From assembly GCF_029407905.1 (NCBI RefSeq), contig NC_073628.1, positions 88,718,501-88,782,500 on the forward strand: a stretch of DNA of 64,000 nt, read 5' to 3'. This document shows, piece by piece, positions 56,170 through 64,000 of this stretch (the first letter of the stretch is position 1; every line of letters begins with the position of its first letter). The notes beneath the pieces were generated by a model. It was not told the origin of the DNA and made no database searches. It was given only the letters and a program-made list of their open reading frames with translations. A program made the translations under genes and the position numbers. The stretch comes from Bubalus kerabau. Lineage: Eukaryota; Chordata; Mammalia; Artiodactyla; Bovidae.

Positions 56170-56640
56170 CACAGGAAAATGACATGGCAGACTCTGAGCC
56201 TCAGATTAATAACTATCTCACCTTGGGTGAGATGCCCAATCTCCCTGTGCTTTAGTTTCCTTGTCTTTAGAATAGGCTTGCTGCTGCTGCTGCTGCTGCT
56301 AAGTCGCTTCAGTCGTGTCCGACTCTGTGCGATCCCATAGACGGCAGCCCACCAGGATCCCCCATCCCTGGGATTCTCCAGGCAAGAATACTGGAGTGGG
56401 TTGCCATGTCCTTCTCCAATGCATGAAAGTGAAAAGTGAAAGTGAAGTTGCTCAGTCGTGTCCGACTCTTAGCGACCCCATGGACTGCAGCCTACCAGGC
56501 TCCTCCATCCATGGGATTTTCCAGGCAAGAGTACTGGAGTGGGGTGCCATTGCCTTCTCCGAGAATAGGCTTGCTGTAAGAATCAAATAGTGGTATGCAT
56601 ATAAACCACTTATTATAATTCTCAGCTCATCACATGGAAT
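56170..56640 (+). repeat. MIR SINE split by Bov-A2
   Basis: The left part (ccttgggtgagatgcccaat, gctttagtttccttgtcttt) continues after the SINE (aataggcttgctgtaagaat, tcatcacatggaat). Confidence 0.6.
56284..56561 (-). mobile_element. Bov-A2 dimer SINE, inverted relative to its neighbour
   Basis: Reverse complement, starting in a (CTG)n tail at about 56281-56300 and ending ccattgccttctccg. A perfect 15-bp duplication, agaataggcttgctg, is at 56269-56283 and 56562-56576. CpGs are intact. Confidence 0.97.
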
Positions 56641-57595
56641 ACATTTAAAAAATATGGCTAATGTAATTATTAATAATGCCAGCCTTCTCTTCTTTCTTTA
56701 TGTAGTAGGAAGAGAAAATATCTTTTCAAAGACAGCTGTTGTTGCTTTTGCCATCTACAAGAAGAGCATACTTTGTCTTATGGTTAGATTTTTCCATGTG
56801 TAAGAATATACCGTGATGGAGCTTGAGGAAACTTTTATGGGTGGAAAAGTGAAGCCACCTTTAACATAGACTGTTTGGGCAACATTAAGTACAAGTTAAG
56901 ACTGAATTTATTTGCACAGTGAAGGAATAAAAAGTTCGAGATTTGGTGGGTAATTCAGAAAAGAGGAGTGAAAAAACAGCAGGATATGCAAAGAATTGCA
57001 GAGCTCTGACTGGAGTCTGTAGGTGGAGGTGGAAGAGCAAGCTAGCAACAGGGAACCAGACAAGGTTGAAGAACAACCCACCCACGGGAAAATTCCCTGT
57101 GATGGAGGTGGGGTGGAATGTACAATTTACAAGGTGAAGTTGCTTCTGGTCTTGACTTTATTTTCCTCCATTACTGCCATGTGTAGTAAAAGTAAGGAAC
57201 ATTGTGTTCGTGGTGCTTTGGGAAATCAGAAGGAGCTAATTATGTGGGTCATAGAAAATTCAACGGAAAGTAAACGTAAAATAAGAATGTAATCTGCACC
57301 CTACCAACCCTCATTTCTTGAGAACCTGCAGAAATCTGAGTGAGCTTCCTGAGTCCACAGTATATGAGATGGAACTTGAGTTATTTTCCTTAACTATTAT
57401 ACAGGCAGATTTAGAAGACATCTAGGCAGCAGACTTGTGGGTACAATAACAGTCTTAATCCAAATTCTACACAGATATTGACCCCTAAACCTATATTTTT
57501 ATCCTTAATCTCTCTCAAGCTGCAGTCTGCCTGTCTGAATGCCTGATTAGCCTCTCTTCCTGTACTTTAAAATTAACAGTTGAAACTTGAAGTCT
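56641..57595. other. Unique sequence
   Basis: No recognised gene. The overlapping frames at 56943-57292 have no domain. Confidence 0.5.
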
Positions 57596-57868
57596 GGGCT
57601 TCCCTGGTGGTTCAGTGGCAAAGAATCTGCCTGCCAATGCAGGAGATGAGGGTTTGATTCCTGATCCTGAAAGGTCCCACATGCCGCTGAGCAACTAAAC
57701 CTGTGTACCACAACTACTGAGACCATTCTTTAGAACCCAGGAGCCAAAACTACTGAGACCACACACCACAACTAATGAAGCCTGCCCACCCTAGAGCCAT
57801 GCTCTGCAACAAGAGAAGTCACCACAATGAGAAACCCGTGCACCGCAACTAGAGAAAAGCATGGATCA
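57596..57868 (+). mobile_element. CHR-type tRNA-derived SINE
   Basis: The tRNA-like head (gggcttccctggtggttcag) is followed by the CHR body (gcaactaaacctgtgtacca, the cctagagccatgctctgcaa block, agaaacccgtgcaccgcaac). Confidence 0.88.
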
Positions 57869-59369
57869 TTTTTATTAGTGGACCATTTCCTTCCGAGATG
57901 TTTGAAGTAAACAGCTACTAGAATAGGAACATGATAATTAATGTCCCCCAAACCCAATACACAAATTAGAAGAGTTGCTACTGATGAACAGCCTTCCCTT
58001 TTCTCTAAAGGATTCTTGACAGTGTTAAAGGATTTATACCCAAACTATCTCCCACGAGTCAGCCAGAAATATTGTGAACCATCAGGTTTTCCCCATTTTA
58101 CAGATCAGAAAACCAGTGTGCAGTAGCAGAGAGGAAGAATTTAGTCATTCTCAGTCCATGAGCAGTGGGTTGCTGGTCTTTTCACCGCAGGGCCAGCATT
58201 CTTTGGGGCCAGTAATTCCCCACTTGCCTGAGGACCCGCTCTCTCATCTCAAGACCCTGGTTTCCATTGCTCTGCAAATGTCAGTTCTTTCAATAAAGGG
58301 CTCCCTAGGTGGTTTATTGTGGAGTCAGTGTTGAGAACTGTTGTCTTAGAACTTGACTCTCTGGTCATGGGTGGTCTCCTATATGATATTAGTTGGCTAC
58401 TGAACCTGTACTAGTGACTCTGAACAAAAAGAGAGGATCATATTAATTACATTTAAATGTCACGTATTGTCACCTGAGCTAGTGTGATTACCGCTGTGAG
58501 AGAAATGGCTCACACGTATCACTGACTGAGATGATGGTTCTATTGTTTCCTACAAATCTTTGGTGTTTGAGTGATTTTCTTTCAGCAAGGGAAACTGTAT
58601 AGTGAAGAACATGATGCTTTCAGAAAGGCTTTGTTTTATTTTGAGCTAGAAGAGGGAAGAACTAAAACCAAATAGGCTGGTGGCCTTGTGGGTGAGGCAA
58701 GACTTTTTTGCTTAACTAAGGGATTTCCTGAAAAGCCAGATCTGTGATTCTTAATAAACAGAGAATAAGCCAAGTGTAGACCCAAGTGGGGAGCACCTGG
58801 AGCTTGGTCTAACGCTGGGATTGAGGGGGTGAGAATGCAAGTGCCCGGTATTGACAGTTAGCAGTCAGTGCTTGTCCCCTTTCCCGTCTCTGTATTTCCG
58901 TCTGGTAAACATCTATGCTTTCCTCAGCCCCACAGTTAAAACCACCCTCTCTTCCCACCTTCTCTGAGGGGATTTTCTTGACTTACCCACACTGAATTGA
59001 TTTCTCCTTCAGCATGTTCCCATGACCATGAAGATGAATCATCTCTGCCCACCAGAAGCTCATGGTCAACGGGGAACGGACTGAAACTATCAAATTGACG
59101 CACCATCACACAAAAGAAGGAGGTGCCGTGGGAACAAGCTGAAGAGAGCATGATTTTAACCCGCACTCCCTACACTGGAGGCCGAGTCCTGACCCCTGGA
59201 CCGCCATGGGTGTCTCACTCTTCCAGTATTCTGCAGATGCCATCAAGTTTTATACATATCATCGTGTGAACATGCTTGAGAATCACTGCTGGTATCACTG
59301 TGTATTATTTTTTCCAAAGCATTTATGACTCTCTGAAATTAACACATTTATTTACTGGTTTATCTCATC
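57869..59369. other. Unique sequence, minor MIR trace
   Basis: ccattttacagatcagaaaac at about 58094 recalls MIR. No gene over 1.5 kb. Confidence 0.45.
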
Positions 59370-59490
59370 TCCCTTCACTAGAATATAGCAGACTTTAACA
59401 TATTCTGTTCATCCTTGTATATCCTACAATGTCTAAAATAGTACCTGCCACATAGTAGGTGTTCAATACATATTTGTTAAAAGAATGAGC
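59370..59490 (+). repeat. L2 LINE 3' end
   Basis: agtacctgccacatagtagg and tgttcaatacatatttgtta match the L2 3' end. Confidence 0.7.
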
Positions 59491-60219
59491 CCTCTTTATT
59501 GCCCAGAAAGCAAGAGTAAGTTTAGGAAACTGGAATAGGATTTGGGGTAACATTCATGCACTGAGTAGGTGAAATAATCTAACAGCTGTTGGCAGGATAA
59601 TAAAATAAATCCTTAATTAATTTGAGCTGCTACTACAAGCCCCAGAAATAGAATTAACGTAGTTACATAACATTATGCTCCAAAAGAACAAATTCATAGC
59701 AAAACCAGCTGATTTGATTAATACAAGCTAAGAATGAGGCTGTGGAAGATTCTGCCAAAATCAGTATTTGCAAATTCACAATATTTATTTAATATTTAAT
59801 ACTAAAACCAAACTGCAGAAATTTACTGAGATAATAACTTTCATTCTTTGGGGGAGTGTAGGAAAATCATGCTGTAAAAAATAAGCTTCTCTTTTTATTG
59901 TGAGTTTCTGCTTCCCATTAATTTCAGTTCTAAGTCAGTAGATAGGTGAAAGAAGGTCAAATCTTATAGCATAATGAGCAAAATTATGGCTAGAATTTTG
60001 ACAGCCAACTACTGATTTCCTCTTCTCCAAGAACAAGCACAGAGGTGCAAAAGAAGTCACTATTCCACCTAAAAAAGTAAACCTGTGCTAATAGTAACAT
60101 AAAAACCATTTCATGAATAATTCTTTCTCTGGCCCACTACACAATTTTATCATCAAAGCAAAGAAAAAAAGTTTACCTGAGATTTTCTCCCCCGCCCTCC
60201 CTGAGCTCCAAACTTCCTT
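59491..60219. other. Unique AT-rich sequence
   Basis: No recognised gene or repeat. Confidence 0.45.
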
Positions 60220-60425
60220 GGGCTTCCCTGGTGGCTCAGAGGAAAAGAATCCGCCTGCCAATGCAAGGGGGCTCTGAGCCCTAGGTGGGGAAGATCCCTT
60301 GGAAAAGGAAATGGTAACTCACTCCAATATTTTTGTCTGGGAAATTCCATGGACAGAGGAGCCTGGAGTTCTACAGCCCATAGGGTCATGAAGAGTCAAA
60401 CACCACTTAGTCTCTAAACACACCA
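60220..60425 (+). mobile_element. BOV-tA SINE
   Basis: gggcttccctggtggctcag to acaccacttagtctctaaac. The B box is destroyed (ctctgagcccta). Confidence 0.92.
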
Positions 60426-61060
60426 AACACAAATTTTCTTATACCCCGTTCACCCCACCTTTAACTCACATAGCACACACTTGGCAGACAGCATAGCTCT
60501 CTTTCATTTAAAGAATAAATTGCCAAATTGGTAGGAAGTATTCTTACAGTGGTTTCTCCCACATGACTTCAGAAAGAATCATTATCTAGGGAAGCTGAGC
60601 GGCCACAGATACTGTTTAAGAGGATGATCAAATTTCAAGTCTACCTTCCTTTTGATCAGGAGCTGTGGAGGGGAATGCATTCTGTTCTTTTCATTTTTTC
60701 AATATTGATTTCTTAGAAACAGGTTTTAGTATTCTGGAGGCACTGCCAGCCAAGAGGGACATTAGCAAAGGACAATCTTTAGCTGTGTCTACATGAGGTC
60801 TCTACAATTAGTATAAATGTGAAACATGTAGTTGATCAGCCTTTATCATTAAAGGAGGGACCCAAACAACCCTCCTTACTGACTTAGCTCCACTGAAGAA
60901 CTTAAGTTTTGCATGAATTAACTAATGGTTTAAGACAGAGCAACTTTTGCTCACATTGCAAATCAAAGGAGAAAAGACATTTAGTGATTAGACTGTGTAG
61001 CAGGTTTACTTGGAAGAAACTTCACTTGAATATTGTTTTGATTGAAAGTATATACTTTTT
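60426..61060. other. Unique sequence
   Basis: No recognised gene or repeat. Confidence 0.45.
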
Positions 61061-61268
61061 GGGCTTCACTGGTGACTCAGTGGTAAAGAATCTGCCTGCA
61101 ATGCAGGAGGCACGGGTTCGATCCTTGGATGGAGATGATCTCCTGGAAAAGGAAATGGCAACCCACTCCAGTATTCTTGCCTGGGAAATCCTGGGGACAG
61201 AGAAACCTGGCAGGCTACAGTCCATGGGGTCATAAGATTCAGACACGACTTAGTGATGAAACCACCAC
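61061..61268 (+). mobile_element. BOV-tA SINE with intact B box
   Basis: gggcttcactggtgactcag to cagacacgacttagtgatga. GGTTCGATCC is intact at 61115-61124. An ACC trinucleotide tail follows. Confidence 0.93.
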
Positions 61269-61279
61269 CACCAACACAC

Positions 61280-62074
61280 TTTTCAGGCTCTGATGCTGCT
61301 GATGCCAGAGACTAATGTGAGCAGCAGCATTGTTTTGTATTTTCTTTGCGATCCACAGTGAGGCTAGCCTGGTGTCTGAATCTCAAGCTTCAAACATAGC
61401 ACTTGCTCCCTGGGAGGGGTAACAAAGGGCAGTGGGCTGCAAAGGGGGCTCGAAGACAGAGGCATGAGTTCCTCCTCAGGCATAACAATGTCACTCTGGC
61501 TTCTACAAGAAAAGCCTGTGCAACAGCTTTACCTTGGTCTCCATGGAAACCGGTAATATATTAAAAAATGAAAAGTTAAAACACCTTTCCACGAGCTCTC
61601 CCTCTAGGAAGGAATCTCCTGTGACTAAAATATGTTAATAGATGCAGGCTCCTGCTGGCTTCTGCCAGACCTCAGGTGACAGAGTTCTGTCCTTTCAAGC
61701 ACAGGCCTCCTTGAAGCAATTACCTTTCTTTTCACTCTTTCAGTCCAGTGAACAAGAGGAGGGAGAATCCAAAGCAATCCATTGTATTCCAATGACTGTG
61801 AGCTTAGGGTTTCTCCTCAGACGCACAGAATAGAGCTTCTCTGTCTCCTAGCTTTCTGTTCGGTTGCAGTTCTCGATTTTCTTAGACCTGAAAGCAGACA
61901 TCTTTTGTTTATAGTTTGGTCTGAGTTAAACTTGGAAACTCTCTCCCAGCATTGGGTTTACTGTGGGGGGAAGGTAGTGAATTTCAACATCTCCCCACCT
62001 TGAGCTTCAGAGGCATCTTCTGTGATGGAAGAAGGAGGCAGCCCAGGGTAAGGAGTGGTAGAATCTGTGTGGCC
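61280..62074. other. Unassigned sequence
   Basis: No recognised gene. Small frames at 61642-62003 have no domain. The right part may belong to the LTR that follows. Confidence 0.4.
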
Positions 62075-62375
62075 ACTCTGTGGGCGCTAGTTCTGGAAGC
62101 TTTGTTCTCCTCTCTGGCTGTGACTGGGAGACTTTGCAAATGGCCCTCAAAAGAGAACAGAAAAGAATGGCCAATATTGACCCAACACCTGTCAAAGAAA
62201 TCCTTAAAGAGTCCAACCTTGGCTAAAGACTAGCAGGGGAGCACTCTTTTCTGCCCTCTTCTGATGTCTATGTCAGAAGCTTTCTCTATCTCTTTTGTGC
62301 TTTAATAAAACTTTATTACACACACACACACACACATACACACACACACAAAAGAGCCCAACCTCATGAACGCCC
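62075..62375 (+). mobile_element. Retroviral LTR fragment
   Basis: The 3' portion (tgatgtctatgtcagaagct, ttctctatctcttttgtgct, then AATAAA at 62304-62309 and actttattacac) matches the R region of a ruminant endogenous retroviral LTR as I remember it. A CA microsatellite interrupts it just after the polyadenylation signal, and acaaaagagcccaac continues it. The 5' boundary is uncertain. No internal retroviral genes are present. Confidence 0.55.
62318..62351. repeat. (CA)n microsatellite in the LTR
   Basis: Seventeen CA-type dinucleotides with one T substitution. Confidence 0.97.
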
Positions 62376-62532
62376 TCAGGCTGGCAGCTAATTTTCAGGA
62401 ATGATAAAAGGACTCTATAGTAGAAATGGAGGTTGCTTAGCATATTCACAGGGGGTTCTCAAACCACAGAAGCCCTGCCCTTGATATGCAGATAGCACCT
62501 CACCCCCTCCCACCCAAACTCCTTTTGGGGTG

Positions 62533-62738
62533 CCTGCATGCTCAGTTGTATCCCACTCTTTGTGACCCCATGAACCCATGAACCCACCAGGCTCCTCTGT
62601 CCATGGGATTCTTCAGGCAAGAATACTGGAGGGGGTTGCCATTTCCTCCTCCAGGGGATCTTCCTGACCCAGGGATGGAACCCTTGTCTCTTGCATTGGC
62701 AGGTGGATTCTTTACCACTGAGCCATTTAGGAAGCCCT
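62533..62738 (-). mobile_element. BOV-tA SINE
   Basis: Reverse complement from cctgcatgctcagttgtatc to gccatttaggaagccc. A perfect 11-bp duplication, cttttggggtg, is at 62522-62532 and 62740-62750. It contains an 8-bp internal duplication (catgaacccatgaaccc). Confidence 0.95.
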
Positions 62739-62886
62739 TCTTTTGGGGTGGAAAGATGTAAATGAAGAGCAGCATCGGGCTGGGCTGCAAATGGACTGTG
62801 TGCTCTCTGCCCACAGCAGAAGCAGTAACACACAACAAAGCAAAACAGAAGAAGATAAAATGCCCTTGTTCCCGAGTCCCCCCAGA

Positions 62887-62946
62887 ACAACAACAACAAC
62901 AACAACAACAACACACACACTCACACACACACACACACACACACAT
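62887..62946. repeat. (CAA)n/(CA)n compound microsatellite
   Basis: About eight CAA units followed by about seventeen CA units, with one T interruption. Confidence 0.97.
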
Positions 62947-63629
62947 CACTGCTGCACCAAGCGCGTAGGGAGCCAGCCCTGCAGGAGCCCTAGCACACAG
63001 ACTCACCTGTGTTGCTTACTCAAAGGGAAAAGAAACAAGTCTGCTAATGGTGCATTTCTGTGCAGAGGAGATAAGTGTCCTAATTGGGAAAGTTTCGAAA
63101 ATGAATGATTGAGGCATTGCTTGATCTGATTTGTGTATTGCTTCAGTCTGAAGCCTGAACATGTTCAGCAGTGGTGAATTAGAGTAACGGGGAGCCTAGG
63201 CAGAAAGAAGGAAATGGAAAAGGTCTATTGGGAAAGAAAATCCTTAATGTGTTTTCTATTGAAATTATCTATAAATGGCTTGTGAGAAATAGGTCAAGGA
63301 AAAAATATATTTATATATTCACTCTCCATCCTTCCTTCGTGTCCAGCTTGTCATCCAGAAAACTTCAACTCTGCAATTCATTACCATTAGAGCATTAACA
63401 CAAATAACACTGATGTTTGTAGATAATGGCTTTCAACTTGACAGAAATGTTTGGAAGTGTTGTGTTCTGGGAATCAGGCTAATATCTATGTGGGAATTCT
63501 TACATCTGACTTCAAATCTTGCTGAAAAGTCAGCTCCTCTGTGAAGACTTCTAGGCTGTCCCACCTTCTACCATACACACCACCTGTATCCTAACAGGTT
63601 AAAAAAAAATAAAAAACACACATTTAAAA
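62947..63629. other. Unique sequence
   Basis: No recognised gene or repeat. Confidence 0.45.
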
Positions 63630-63825
63630 AATGGATAACCAACAAGGGCCTACTGTATAGCACAGGGAACTCTGCTCAATGTTATGTGGCAGCCCAGATG
63701 GGAGGGGGTTTGGGGGACAATGCATACATGTATATGTGTGGCTGTGTCCCTTCACTCTCCACCCAAAACTATCACAATATTGTCAATCGACTCTACCCCA
63801 ATACAAAATAAAAAGTTAAAAAATT
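63630..63825 (+). mobile_element. L1 3' UTR end
   Basis: gggcctactgtatagcacag, ccaaaactatcacaatattg and the A-rich end caatacaaaataaaaagtt are the artiodactyl L1 3' terminus. Confidence 0.85.
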
Positions 63826-63879
63826 TAAATAATTATTACTTTTTGCCCTTGCTTCTATTATTGCAGTCATACAGTGCAG

Positions 63880-64000
63880 TAGAAAAGGCACAGGGATAAG
63901 GAGGCAAGCTGGCCTGCACGCAAAGACCAGCTATCTGGCATAGAAGCCACATGATTTAGGGCAAGCTGAAGCTCTTGGTTTTTCCCACTGTAAAGTAGAG
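63880..64000 (+). repeat. MIR SINE, cut by window edge
   Basis: gcagtagaaaaggcacaggg, catgatttagggcaagctga and cccactgtaaagtagag fit the MIR core. Confidence 0.6.

Noticed and set aside
62542..63006. 154-residue minus-strand frame rich in Cys and Val
   Set aside because: The Cys/Val runs come from the (CA)n and (CAA)n microsatellites, and the rest is BOV-tA sequence.

Overview
This 64 kb window is nuclear DNA from a ruminant, most likely a bovid. The evidence is the repeat content: many copies of the RTE-type LINE BovB, the BovB-derived SINEs Bov-A2 and BOV-tA, CHR-type cetartiodactyl SINEs, artiodactyl L1 fragments and older mammalian repeats (MIR, L2, Tigger1, hAT-Charlie). Family names come from pattern recognition, not from a database search. 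I cannot name the species.

I found no host protein-coding exon and no functional RNA gene that I can defend. The longer open frames are retrotransposon remnants (reverse transcriptase and C-terminal pieces of BovB, the C-terminus of L1 ORF2) or translations of repeats. The window is best read as intergenic or deep intronic sequence whose history is written by transposable elements.

Layout. 1-4.8 kb: an internally deleted BovB, an old L1-like piece, an L1 3' fragment with a locally templated insert, a hAT remnant, and a solo-LTR-like element with a four-copy 43-bp array. 4.8-12.4 kb: mostly unique sequence with one L1 and MIR copies. 12.4-15.3 kb: a 153-bp tandem duplication and a long decayed L1 interrupted by three SINEs. 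17-20.9 kb: BovB, a 1.84 kb poly(A)-tailed insertion flanked by a 13-bp duplication, and two SINEs sharing one target. 22.2-23.5 kb: a 5'-truncated L1 with an intact ORF2 C-terminus. 25.6-35.4 kb: the densest BovB region, including a 2 kb copy with a recognisable RT domain. 35.6-37.2 kb: old L1. 41.65-42.15 kb: a BovB 5' end without its body. 45.66-48.61 kb: a near full-length Tigger1 with both ends and TA duplications, carrying a BovB insertion. 53.6-56.6 kb: BovB, a 5'-inverted L1, and a head-to-head pair of young Bov-A2 SINEs. 57-64 kb: scattered SINEs, an LTR fragment with an expanded CA repeat, and an L1 3' end.

The elements form a trans-mobilisation system. BovB encodes the endonuclease/RT, and the Bov-A and BOV-tA SINEs carry BovB-derived sequence. 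L1 left the poly(A)-tailed insertions. Target-site duplications, nesting and CpG decay give a relative order: Tigger1, MIR and L2 are oldest, then old L1, then BovB and BOV-tA, with Bov-A2 dimers youngest. I found no undescribed biological system here. The strongest leads are structural: a templated inverted insert, the BovB 5' fragment with its own duplication, the 1.84 kb retroposed unit, and the inverted Bov-A2 pair.
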